Of a stretch of DNA of 42,058 nt, positions 7,758 to 15,735 are shown one piece after another (position 1 is the stretch's first letter; each line of letters opens with the position of its first letter). The notes beneath the pieces were generated by a model. That model was given only the letters and a program-made list of their open reading frames with translations, was not told where the DNA came from and ran no database searches. The position numbers and the translations under genes are program-made. The stretch comes from JAABTH01 sp964390725 (GTDB taxonomy: Bacteria; Bacillota; Dethiobacteria; DTU022), in assembly GCA_964390725.1 (NCBI GenBank), contig CAYMIW010000026.1, forward strand, positions 1-42,058, read 5' to 3'.

Positions 7758-9536
7758 CTAGTTGACGGGCTCCTTGTCATATATAATTTTTCCGTCGACT
7801 TTGCGTGCTGCAATCGTAAAATTGTCCCATTTGGCATCTTGCTCGGGATAATCGTCTCTGTTGTGGATAGGAGGCATACGGCTTTCATCACGCATAAGCG
7901 AGGTTTGAGCATGCATTTCTGACAGTTCGATGATGTCCTGAACTTCAAGAACGCGCATCAATTCATGATAGCTGGTAGCTGAAAGGGCGGGAACGGCGGC
8001 CTTTTTCAGCCATCTCATCTGATCGACGGCATATTTAAGCCTCGGAGCTATCTTATGTACGCCGACGAATTCTTGGTTGATGTTTCTGACATAGTCTTCT
8101 AACTCCAGAGGGTTGACCTTATAACTGACTTGCCTGTTTAATGGTAAAAAGACTCTCTCTTTTGAAGCCTTAACCTGATTCAACTGATCGCTGCCAAATG
8201 AGGGTTGATCTATATCTTTTATAAGATCCGCAACGTGATCGCCGACGATCCAGCCCCAGGTCAAAGCCCTGCATCCCGCAGTGTGGCCTGCACAATCACC
8301 TGCAGTGAATAAATTCTTTACAGATGTTTCAGCCTGCTCATTCTCACGCTTTATACCGTTGATCGTCAGGCCTGCACAAAGGGCGAGACCTTGCAAAGGA
8401 CGTTCGTTCCTAATTCCTCCAGCCATCATGTGGAACTTAAGCGAGCGCGGTTTTTCTGTAGCCGCACAGAAATACACGGCGGAAACTTCGTCGTCGGTTG
8501 CATTCTTCTTTGTAGACGTCAGAAGGTCGCGCTCTATTTCAGGATTCTGACAATTGGGCGCATATTGGAAATTGATCGGAGGAATATTCCCGCCGTGCTT
8601 CATCATATTCCTTTCAGGGTATTTCTTTTCAAGTAACTCGCCATTTGATTTCATTAGCGGGAAGAACCAGCCGGTATCGCCAGTTCCGCTACTGAGGTTT
8701 GAACCCCTGGAAACGGAGTACATCCATATGAACTCCATATTGTGCACTTTTGCACCGGCATTTAAGGCCGCTATGACACCACAGCCACTATTGCCTGAGA
8801 AACCAACTGAATAAAACAAATTCTGTGGATATGGAACATGCGGATAAGGATATAGACGCGTTACACGACCGCTTGCGATTACGGTGGTTTTTGCATTTAT
8901 TAAAACAAGCTCCCCTGTGCGCATGTTAAAGCCGGTTGCGCCGACAGCCGTGCCGTTCTTTGTTATAACATTACATATCATTGTCCTGTCAAGGACCCGA
9001 ACGCCGTCTTTATAAACGGCGGCGGAAAGCTTTGCTTTCAGATCGGAGCCCCTGTAAAGCACCATGTCAGCCGGGTATGGCTCTCCATTTTCATCGCAAA
9101 CAGTTCTTCCCCAGACCGTACCTCGCCGGTAGGTCTGCACGCCTTTCATAAAACCATCGTCTTCTCTTACCTGGATACCGATGTCTTCCATAATAGCAAG
9201 GGGTTTCAGCCAGTTTATAAGTTCAGTATATTGTAATCTGGCGTTCACCATGCCTTTTAATCGATCGACACCAAACAGAGATTTTTTTGCTTCTTCTATG
9301 CTAAAACTATCTGGCAGAGGGTGCTCGAGCATGCCGTGTTTTTCAATATGGAAGTCTTTAAGACCAATAGCACTGCCGGAGATTTCCAAAGAAGATTTTT
9401 CCATAACCGTAACATCAATATTACTATTCTTGCGCTTTGCCTGAAGCGCGGCCATGCACCCGGCTAATCCGCCGCCAATGATCAAAAAGTCTGTATTAAT
9501 AATTTTATCAGCGATATTTTCCAATTCAGTAGACAT
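7758..9536 (-). CDS. FAD-dependent oxidoreductase of the AprA/FrdA family
   Basis: 592 aa. The dinucleotide-binding motif GGGLAG lies near residue 20 (DFLIIGGGLAGCMAALQA) and the acidic end of beta-2 at VMEKS. The FAD-closing motif NLFTAGDCAGHTAGCRALT and a C-terminal helical domain after about 460 are as in fumarate reductase and adenylylsulfate reductase alpha subunits. GGAG precedes ATG 9536. No membrane anchor or signal peptide is seen, so it is cytoplasmic and would exchange electrons with the adjacent ferredoxin. No gene for ATP sulfurylase, membrane anchor or Qmo complex is in the window, so sulfate respiration is not implied. It may reduce an unsaturated or sulfur-containing intermediate of the local pathway, or oxidise the imported substrate. 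Confidence 0.85.
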   Translation of the reverse strand: MSTELENIADKIINTDFLIIGGGLAGCMAALQAKRKNSNIDVTVMEKSSLEISGSAIGLKDFHIEKHGMLEHPLPDSFSIEEAKKSLFGVDRLKGMVNARLQYTELINWLKPLAIMEDIGIQVREDDGFMKGVQTYRRGTVWGRTVCDENGEPYPADMVLYRGSDLKAKLSAAVYKDGVRVLDRTMICNVITKNGTAVGATGFNMRTGELVLINAKTTVIASGRVTRLYPYPHVPYPQNLFYSVGFSGNSGCGVIAALNAGAKVHNMEFIWMYSVSRGSNLSSGTGDTGWFFPLMKSNGELLEKKYPERNMMKHGGNIPPINFQYAPNCQNPEIERDLLTSTKKNATDDEVSAVYFCAATEKPRSLKFHMMAGGIRNERPLQGLALCAGLTINGIKRENEQAETSVKNLFTAGDCAGHTAGCRALTWGWIVGDHVADLIKDIDQPSFGSDQLNQVKASKERVFLPLNRQVSYKVNPLELEDYVRNINQEFVGVHKIAPRLKYAVDQMRWLKKAAVPALSATSYHELMRVLEVQDIIELSEMHAQTSLMRDESRMPPIHNRDDYPEQDAKWDNFTIAARKVDGKIIYDKEPVN

Positions 9537-9579
9537 TTGGCATTCTCCTTTTCTAAAGTTTTCTTAAAACCAAGAGCCA

Positions 9580-9885
9580 CTATTTAGTTTTAGTTAAATA
9601 TTGCGTGATGTCCTGGGGAACTAAATCAACAGTACGTGCGGCGTACATGTTTTTAAGATCACTGTATTTCATGCCGGGAATCTTGTAAAAGAATAACCTG
9701 AAACAGAACTCAGAACAGAACGTATGAGTTTTGCCTCTTAAAACCTTATTTACCGGTTTTTCTTTTAACGGTCGGGAACAAAATTCACATTGCTTGGAAT
9801 CAGTCATAGTAACCATTTGTGATATACACCCATGAGTCTTTGTGTATTCACAGTCTCCTTTCATGTTAGTTGTAGAATACGACAT
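9580..9885 (-). CDS. Small TRASH/YHS-like metal-binding protein
   Basis: About 101 aa. The core reads CEFCSRPL, then FCSEFCFRLFF: a Cys-x2-Cys and Cys-x3-Cys treble-clef arrangement as in TRASH/YHS-like domains, which bind zinc or other metals. Two more Cys lie near the N-terminus. The start is uncertain: ATG 9885 has no Shine-Dalgarno and would lie almost on the transcription start of the leftward promoter, so initiation may be leaderless or at the in-frame ATG 9864. It is first in the leftward operon, 43 bases before the flavoprotein gene. A role in metal or thiol handling for that enzyme is a guess. Confidence 0.7.
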   Translation of the reverse strand: MSYSTTNMKGDCEYTKTHGCISQMVTMTDSKQCEFCSRPLKEKPVNKVLRGKTHTFCSEFCFRLFFYKIPGMKYSDLKNMYAARTVDLVPQDITQYLTKTK

Positions 9886-9889
9886 AATT

Positions 9890-9919
9890 ACAATAATATA
9901 TACTATAGTGAAATGTCAA
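9890..9919 (-). promoter_or_regulatory. Leftward promoter for the flavoprotein/ferredoxin/activase operon
   Basis: A consensus -35 TTGACA is read leftward at 9919-9914. Downstream TATTAT (15-base spacing) or TATTGT (18-base spacing) can serve as -10. Neither spacing is ideal, suggesting an activator-assisted promoter. It lies back-to-back with the rightward promoter, the two -35 boxes only 24 bases apart. Confidence 0.5.
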
Positions 9920-9943
9920 CACCAAATTTTTAATAAAAAAGGG

Positions 9944-9972
9944 TTGACTGTTACGCAAAGCGTTGATAGTAT
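9944..9972 (+). promoter_or_regulatory. Rightward promoter of the TRAP/GRE/ALDH operon with palindrome in the spacer
   Basis: TTGACT (9944-9949), exactly 17 bases, then TAGTAT (9967-9972): a near-consensus sigma-A promoter. The spacer contains the perfect short palindrome ACGC-AAA-GCGT (9953-9963), a natural position for a repressor operator. The untranslated leader to the GTG at 10184 is about 200 bases and I see no known riboswitch in it. Confidence 0.75.
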
Positions 9973-10183
9973 GTAAATAAAATAATCAAAATATTAACAT
10001 AAAAAATAAGTACGGGAAAGATAAAAGCTGAAACAGGGAGGCTATACAGCGCAGAAGATTTGCACGTTATTTGGGGGGGGATTGTTTATGTAGATATTGT
10101 TCTCACTGGCATAGATAATTACAAATCATGCAAAACAGATGGCCTGAGGTTTTAACTTGGTATACTATTAAGGAGGTAATGAT

Positions 10184-11248
10184 GTGAAGAGAGTTGCATT
10201 TTTTACTTTAGCAGTTATTATGGCGATGGTCATTATAGCAACGGGTTGCCAATCTGATACATCCTCTCCGGAATCATCACCGGAATCTTCTGAGCCCGCC
10301 GAATCAGAATCTTTCGAACCTATTGAGCTAAAGCTATCCATTGACTTGCCTGAAGGTACCGACTTTGCAAATGCAGCATACAAAATGGCTGAGAATGTTG
10401 CTGACAGAACTGATGGACGATATATAATAAACGTACATGCTGGAGGTACACTTTGCAGCCATGCTGAGCTTTTCAATATGATGGAATCTGGCGCAGTCGA
10501 AATGGGTGAATCTCCCATAGAGTATCAGGCTGATGCAGACCGAAGATTCATGGCGATACAACTCCCCTTCTTGTTTAACAGTATTGAAGCCAACTATAAG
10601 TTTACTCAATTGATCCACGAGAATCTGTTCAATGATATCCTGGCAGAGAAATTTAATGTCATGCCGATTGCCTCATTCAGTACCGGGGTTCACCAGTACT
10701 ATGGCACCAACGCAGCAGTGCAGACATTGGATGACTGGAAAGGCAAACTTATATGGACAGCCAATCCATTATCAGCAAATGCAGCAGCAGCGCTTGGAGG
10801 ATCGCCTGTCAGCTTAGAATTCTGGGATGGGTATCCTTCACTACAGAAAGGAACTGTTGACGCAGCCATAAACATAATACCTTTTGCTGTCCTCACTTTT
10901 GAATGGTATGACTCTATTAAATATATTACAGTATGCAATTTGTTCGGTAGTAGTTCGAATATCTATATTAACCTGGATGTGTTTAATGCGATGCCAGAAG
11001 ATGTGCAGATGGTCTTCCTTGAGGAGGCGGAAAAGCTTGAAGAGGAAATGCAGGCGATCTATGCTGGACACCAGGTGAATGCACTTGAGGAATTGATAAA
11101 TTATGGTGTAACTGTATATCAATTACCTGAAGATGAGCGGGCCAGATGGATCGAAGCAACCGAACCAGTGTATGAAGATTATTTCGGCCAGTTAGACCCG
11201 GCAGATATAGAAATTATTATGGATTGTGCTGCTCAGGCTAATGAGTGA
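10184..11248 (+). CDS. TRAP transporter substrate-binding protein (DctP-type lipoprotein)
   Basis: 354 aa starting at GTG, 7 bases after AGGAGG (10171-10176). Signal peptide with lipobox IATGC, then a Ser/Glu/Pro linker, then the DctP fold. The segment LDDWKGKLIWTANPLSANAA aligns with the family's DLKG-x-KIR region, and LQKGTVDA with the second conserved block. In most DctP proteins the Arg there forms a salt bridge to the ligand's carboxylate; here it is Trp191 (10754-10756). The ligand may therefore lack a carboxylate or be bound differently. The protein would bind substrate outside the membrane and hand it to the DctQM proteins encoded downstream. Confidence 0.93.
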   Translation: MKRVAFFTLAVIMAMVIIATGCQSDTSSPESSPESSEPAESESFEPIELKLSIDLPEGTDFANAAYKMAENVADRTDGRYIINVHAGGTLCSHAELFNMMESGAVEMGESPIEYQADADRRFMAIQLPFLFNSIEANYKFTQLIHENLFNDILAEKFNVMPIASFSTGVHQYYGTNAAVQTLDDWKGKLIWTANPLSANAAAALGGSPVSLEFWDGYPSLQKGTVDAAINIIPFAVLTFEWYDSIKYITVCNLFGSSSNIYINLDVFNAMPEDVQMVFLEEAEKLEEEMQAIYAGHQVNALEELINYGVTVYQLPEDERARWIEATEPVYEDYFGQLDPADIEIIMDCAAQANE

Positions 11249-11266
11249 TTTAAGGTGAGAGCGGTA

Positions 11267-11306
11267 AGTCGTGCAACTCTAAGTAATAGCTTGGGGTTGC
11301 ACGACT
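11267..11306 (+). other. Long intercistronic hairpin between dctP and dctQ genes
   Basis: AGTCGTGCAAC (11267-11277) pairs perfectly with GTTGCACGACT (11296-11306). The stem continues through TCTAAG/CTTGGG with G-T wobbles to about 17 bp around a TAATAG loop. No T tract follows. Such hairpins often protect the upstream binding-protein mRNA and raise its level over the membrane subunits. Confidence 0.75.
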
Positions 11307-11360
11307 ACTAATTAATTCTCCAAGATTTCAACTATCAAGAGTTGTAAGGAGATTAATAAT

Positions 11361-11942
11361 GTGAAAATTTTAGATACAATAAATGATATTGTTATTTATG
11401 TCGACAAACTTATAGAACGAATTACCAGTTTATTTTGGTTGTTTGGAGGCCTTTGTATCATTTTAATGGCCTTTGTAGTTAGTTACGGTGCTTTTACTCG
11501 CTATGTTTTTAGGGACCCGGCTTCAATTACACACCCTATTACTTTAGTGTTGATGCTCGCTTGTGCAATATTTGCTATCCCACATACACAAAAACTGGGT
11601 AAACATTTAAGGTTAGATTTGCTTGATAATGTTTTCCCGAGAGCTGTTAGCGAGATCATAAAAAACCTCCTCGGTCCATTGCTTGGCCTGTGTTTTTGTA
11701 TAGTTCTTACATGGCAAGGTTGGATGTCTGCTATGTTTGCTGTTAATATATCGCAAATGACTACGACTGATTATCCTATACCAACATTTCCTTTAAAGCT
11801 GATTATTACGATCGTTATGGGAATTCTTTGCCTGGTTTTTATCCTTCAGATTCTGAAGTATTTGTTTGCGCTGCGAAAGCGCCGCGCTGAAATCAGGACA
11901 AACGAAAAACATCAAAAAGGAGATTCACAATGGATTTTTTAA
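11361..11942 (+). CDS. TRAP transporter small permease subunit (DctQ)
   Basis: 193 aa from GTG 11361, preceded by AAGGAGA. Four hydrophobic helices (about 18-40, 55-75, 95-120, 140-165) and the R-Y-V-F-R segment after helix 1 are typical of DctQ. The last 13 bases overlap the large-subunit gene, giving translational coupling. The subunit forms the membrane partner of DctM in a sodium-driven importer. Confidence 0.9.
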   Translation: MKILDTINDIVIYVDKLIERITSLFWLFGGLCIILMAFVVSYGAFTRYVFRDPASITHPITLVLMLACAIFAIPHTQKLGKHLRLDLLDNVFPRAVSEIIKNLLGPLLGLCFCIVLTWQGWMSAMFAVNISQMTTTDYPIPTFPLKLIITIVMGILCLVFILQILKYLFALRKRRAEIRTNEKHQKGDSQWIF

Positions 11943-13231
11943 CGATCGCTTTAATATCAATTAGTGTAACGATCGTATTGATTATTGTAGGTGTCCCAAT
12001 TGCTTACTCAATTGGGGTAGGGACAGTTGGGGCTATTTTGTTTGGTTTGGGTGTGGCACCTTTAACAAGGGTAGGTTTAATCCCTTTTTCAGTATTCCAT
12101 AGCCAAAATTGGGTGCCACTTCCACTATTTATGCTTATGGCATGTATTATCGGAGAAACAAAAATTGGTGAAAATGTTTTTAATGCAGCTAACAAGTGGC
12201 TTTCCCGTGTTCCGGGAGGGTTGTTGGTCTCCTCTGTCGTCGGACAGGGTATGATGGCTGCCACCATGGGGAATAGTGGAACAACCATATTAACAGTTGG
12301 CACTATAGTTGCGCCGGAAGTTAAACGGTTGCGTTATAACACAGAGTTTAGTATGAGCGCGCTGTTGACTGGCGGAGTCCTCGGTCCGCTGATCCCTCCT
12401 AGCGTAAATATGATCGTTTATGCCGTTATCGCACAAGCATCTGTCAGCAAGCTTTTCCTGGCTGGTATTGTGCCTGGAATACTACTTATTGTTATGATGG
12501 CTGCCTTCATTATAATAGTATGTAAAAGATATCCAGATATTGCGCCAACACCCATCAACGTCACATGGAAGGAACGGCTTTCATCTTTAAAAAGCATATG
12601 GCCTGTTCTGTTGCTTATGACTGGTATAATTGGAGGTATATATTCGGGAGCGGTCACCGCAACCGAAGCGGGTGCAGTAGGTGTTGTTATTACTTTAATT
12701 ATTGCTGTAACTTCTTTTCAATTTCGAATCGCTAACTTAAAACGGGCGATGACCCAGGCGGCAACGTTGACTGCAATGTTGTCTATGATGATCATAGCCG
12801 TTAACTGCTTTACCTATATAATAGCGGTATCCGGAATGTCGAATGCCCTGAGCAGTTTCGTATCAAATCTGGAGATATCGCCGCTGATGATCATAATTGT
12901 GATTAATGTCATTCTATTGTTATTGGGTTTTGTGATGGACGGTCTGGCAATAATGATGGTTACGCTACCTTTATTTATTCCAATTGTTGTTGACCTCGGA
13001 TTCAATCCTATCTGGTTTGGTGTTTTAGTTTGTGTAAACATTGAAATAGCACTTATAACTCCGCCAGTTGGGTTAAATCTATATATGGTTAGTGGAGCTT
13101 TTGGAATTCCTGCTGCAAAATTGATGCGTTCAACCGTGCCATTTATCGTTTTATTGATCATTTTCCTTGGACTATTGATCGCTTTCCCAGGGTTAAGTAC
13201 ATGGCTGCCTAACCTTTCGGTATCCTCGTAG
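11930..13231 (+). CDS. TRAP transporter large permease subunit (DctM)
   Basis: 433 aa, usual length, with 11-12 hydrophobic segments. Family landmarks are PLPLFMLMACIIGETKIGEN, MAATMGNSGTTILTVG, LTGGVLGPLIPPSVNMIVYA and LITPPVGLNLYMV near the C-terminus. AAAAAGGAG precedes ATG 11930 inside the dctQ coding region. It is the ion-coupled translocation subunit, and with the two preceding genes makes a complete TRAP system. Confidence 0.95.
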   Translation: MDFLTIALISISVTIVLIIVGVPIAYSIGVGTVGAILFGLGVAPLTRVGLIPFSVFHSQNWVPLPLFMLMACIIGETKIGENVFNAANKWLSRVPGGLLVSSVVGQGMMAATMGNSGTTILTVGTIVAPEVKRLRYNTEFSMSALLTGGVLGPLIPPSVNMIVYAVIAQASVSKLFLAGIVPGILLIVMMAAFIIIVCKRYPDIAPTPINVTWKERLSSLKSIWPVLLLMTGIIGGIYSGAVTATEAGAVGVVITLIIAVTSFQFRIANLKRAMTQAATLTAMLSMMIIAVNCFTYIIAVSGMSNALSSFVSNLEISPLMIIIVINVILLLLGFVMDGLAIMMVTLPLFIPIVVDLGFNPIWFGVLVCVNIEIALITPPVGLNLYMVSGAFGIPAAKLMRSTVPFIVLLIIFLGLLIAFPGLSTWLPNLSVSS

Positions 13232-13284
13232 TTTTGAGGTAAAATCTGAAATACATCAAACAATTATATTTTGGGGGAAAGAAT

Positions 13285-15678
13285 ATGGAAGAACTTACAA
13301 AAGCAAACAACCATAATTTGAGAGTTCTCAAGTTACGTGAAAAATTGCTTCAGACTGTTCCTGAGCTTTGTATAGATAGAGGTTACCTGCTTACCCAGTC
13401 ATACAAGGAAACTGAGGCTTATCCGCAGATCATCCGGCGAGCGAAAGCTTTAGAAAAAATACTGGCTGAGATGTCAATATTTATAGATGATGGAGAACTT
13501 ATTGTAGGAAACACCATAAGCAAACTGCGGGGTGGACCGATAACACCGGAGGTAAACTGGGAATGGAGCCAGCAGCAAGTTGAAGCGCCTTCTTCCCAAT
13601 GGGATGTATTTGCTCCTGTGTCAGAAGAAGTTATCAATAAAATGAAAGAGGTGTTTTCCTATTGGCAGGACAAGGCGCTTTTTGACAGGCTGCGTGCCCG
13701 TATCCCGGAAAACATACTCTACGCGCATTACAGTACACAGCTTCCGGCCGGGTCTTCAATCGCAAACAACCACATAGGCTCACATATTAGCGTTGATTAC
13801 CCTTTGTTGCTGGCTAAAGGATTAAGCGGTATAAAACAACAAGTTGACGATGAATTATCAGGGCTCCACCCAACGGATATTCAAAGCTATAAAAAATCAG
13901 AGTTTCTGACAGCTGTAAATATCACCCTGCGGGCAGTGATACGCTTTGCCGAACGACACGCAGAATTGGCCAATGAACTTGCCGCTAAGGAAAAAGACAG
14001 TGATCGAATCGAAGAACTAAAACTTATATCAAAAATCTGTAGCCGGGTACCTGCAAATCCAGCGGAGAGTTTCCATGAAGCACTGCAGTTCGTATGGCTG
14101 GTGCATGTTGCGCTGATGATAGAAGGCTGGGGTCCGGGTATGAGTTTCGGCAGGGCCGACCAATATCTTTACCCGTATTACAAGAAAGACTTAGAAAACG
14201 GGGTGTTAACAAGGGAACAAGCTCTTGAGCTGATCTCACTTTTCCTTATCAAAATTAATCAGTTGGCTATGCGATTTAGTTTTGAAACGATGAAAACGGC
14301 GGCTGGGTTGAATGTGCTTTCAAACATTACGCTCGGGGGCATTACAAAAAGTGGAAAGAATGCAGTTAATGAGCTTTCTTATATGTTTCTGGAAGCCGAA
14401 GTAAATGTTGCGCTGCACGCAGAAGAATTTGTAATTAGGATCCACGAAACCACACCTGATTCTTTTCTAATACGGGCCTGCGAAACCGCGAAGAAGTTAA
14501 AAGGAAAGCTTAAATTCATCTGCGATGAAACAGCAATACAGCAACTCATTTACGACGGTAAACCCCTTGAATATGCGCGGGATTACATTGTATCCGGCTG
14601 CTCACTTCCCACTGTTCCCGGTTTTTCTTTTGATGTCATCGGAGGGCAGTTCAACTTGCCAATAATGCTGGAATTTGCGCTCAATGACGGTAAATCCCGC
14701 CTAACCGGCAAACAGATCGGTTTAAAAACCGGAGATCCCAGGGACTTCAAGTCTTATGAAGATATTTGGGAAGCTTACAAAAAGCAGGTAGAGCATTTTA
14801 TTAAGATCGTCGTTAAGGTCAGGAATATCGATCGGCAGCTGTATGCCGAGTATTTGCCAACTCCGTTTCAATCAGCCGGTTTTCAAAGCTGCCTGACAAA
14901 AGGATTGGATATCACAAACGGCGGCACAGCACCATACATCACAGACGGGGTTTCAATTGTGGGAGTAGCCAATGTCGCAGACTCATTAGCGGTTATAAAG
15001 AAACTTGTTTTTGATGATAAAACAATAACGCTGGGCAAACTTCTCGAAGCACTTAACAACAACTTTGAAAAAGAAGAAGAGATAATGAGCCTGATTAGAA
15101 AAGTACCTAAATATGGCAACGATGATGATTATGTCGATTCTATTATGATTGATATCTTTGATCATTTTAACGAGGCGCTGGTTCCTTATAAAGGATATAA
15201 CGGAACAAAATACTCGATAAGCTCATATGTAGCTTCCGGGAATCTTATGCTGGGAGACGTAGTCGGAGCTCTACCTGACGGAAGAAAATCCGGGACATCT
15301 TTGTGCGAAGGCGGTTTGTCACCTTACCAGGGCAGAAATATTAACGGACCTACATCAACCATAAATTCTGTTACTAAAATAGATATTGTTAAACTTAGTG
15401 CCGGTACAGCGCTTAACATGAAATTTAATCCTGATGCTTTGAAAGACGAAAGCAAAATACGAAAATTTGCATCACTGATCAGAACGTATTTTAAAAAAGG
15501 CGGATATCATGTACAGTTTAATATTGTAAGTACTGAAATGCTTAAAGATGCGCAGAAAAACCCTGAAAAATACAAGGATCTACTGGTGAGAGTAGCAACC
15601 TACAGCGCGTTCTTCAATCAACTTGGGCCTGAGTGTCAGCAGGAAATCATAGACAGGATAGAGTTCCAGGATGTATGA
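13285..15678 (+). CDS. PFL2-family glycyl radical enzyme homologue lacking the radical glycine
   Basis: 797 aa, full length for the glycerol-dehydratase/choline-lyase type of glycyl radical enzyme; GGGGGA precedes ATG 13285. The N-terminal PFL-like barrel is intact, with GSHISVDYPLLLAKG near 165-180. The active-site loop reads SGCSLPTVPG with Cys439. Dehydratases and C-N/C-S lyases in this family have Cys-x-Glu; here the third position is Leu441. The C-terminal motif, normally RVxGYSAxF, reads RVATYSAFF, so the residue that carries the radical is Thr772 (ACC, 15598-15600). The rest of the loop and the QQEIIDRIE tail are well conserved and the frame is open throughout. Either it works without its own glycyl radical, is rescued in trans, or is a recently inactivated enzyme. 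Substrate unknown. Confidence 0.93.
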   Translation: MEELTKANNHNLRVLKLREKLLQTVPELCIDRGYLLTQSYKETEAYPQIIRRAKALEKILAEMSIFIDDGELIVGNTISKLRGGPITPEVNWEWSQQQVEAPSSQWDVFAPVSEEVINKMKEVFSYWQDKALFDRLRARIPENILYAHYSTQLPAGSSIANNHIGSHISVDYPLLLAKGLSGIKQQVDDELSGLHPTDIQSYKKSEFLTAVNITLRAVIRFAERHAELANELAAKEKDSDRIEELKLISKICSRVPANPAESFHEALQFVWLVHVALMIEGWGPGMSFGRADQYLYPYYKKDLENGVLTREQALELISLFLIKINQLAMRFSFETMKTAAGLNVLSNITLGGITKSGKNAVNELSYMFLEAEVNVALHAEEFVIRIHETTPDSFLIRACETAKKLKGKLKFICDETAIQQLIYDGKPLEYARDYIVSGCSLPTVPGFSFDVIGGQFNLPIMLEFALNDGKSRLTGKQIGLKTGDPRDFKSYEDIWEAYKKQVEHFIKIVVKVRNIDRQLYAEYLPTPFQSAGFQSCLTKGLDITNGGTAPYITDGVSIVGVANVADSLAVIKKLVFDDKTITLGKLLEALNNNFEKEEEIMSLIRKVPKYGNDDDYVDSIMIDIFDHFNEALVPYKGYNGTKYSISSYVASGNLMLGDVVGALPDGRKSGTSLCEGGLSPYQGRNINGPTSTINSVTKIDIVKLSAGTALNMKFNPDALKDESKIRKFASLIRTYFKKGGYHVQFNIVSTEMLKDAQKNPEKYKDLLVRVATYSAFFNQLGPECQQEIIDRIEFQDV

Positions 15679-15735
15679 GAAGGATAAATATACAACCATT
15701 TAGTAAACTACACCAAGCAAGAGGAGGAATATAAT

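Noticed and set aside
7758..9536. Dissimilatory sulfate reduction by AprA
   Set aside because: The protein is only a family member, the ferredoxin is shorter than AprB, and there are no sat, qmo or dsr genes in the window.
10000..10160. Riboswitch in the long leader of the TRAP operon
   Set aside because: I saw no conserved core of cobalamin, TPP, SAM, glycine or molybdenum-cofactor riboswitches and no terminator before the start codon.
12814..13263. 149-codon minus-strand ORF within the dctM gene
   Set aside because: It is antisense to a well-conserved permease, has no Shine-Dalgarno and matches no family; it is a shadow of codon bias.
15598..15600. Single-base sequencing error at the glycine codon of the GRE homologue
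   Set aside because: GGC to ACC needs two adjacent changes and GGA/GGT/GGG need three; flanking codons are normal and in frame. It is still worth checking reads.
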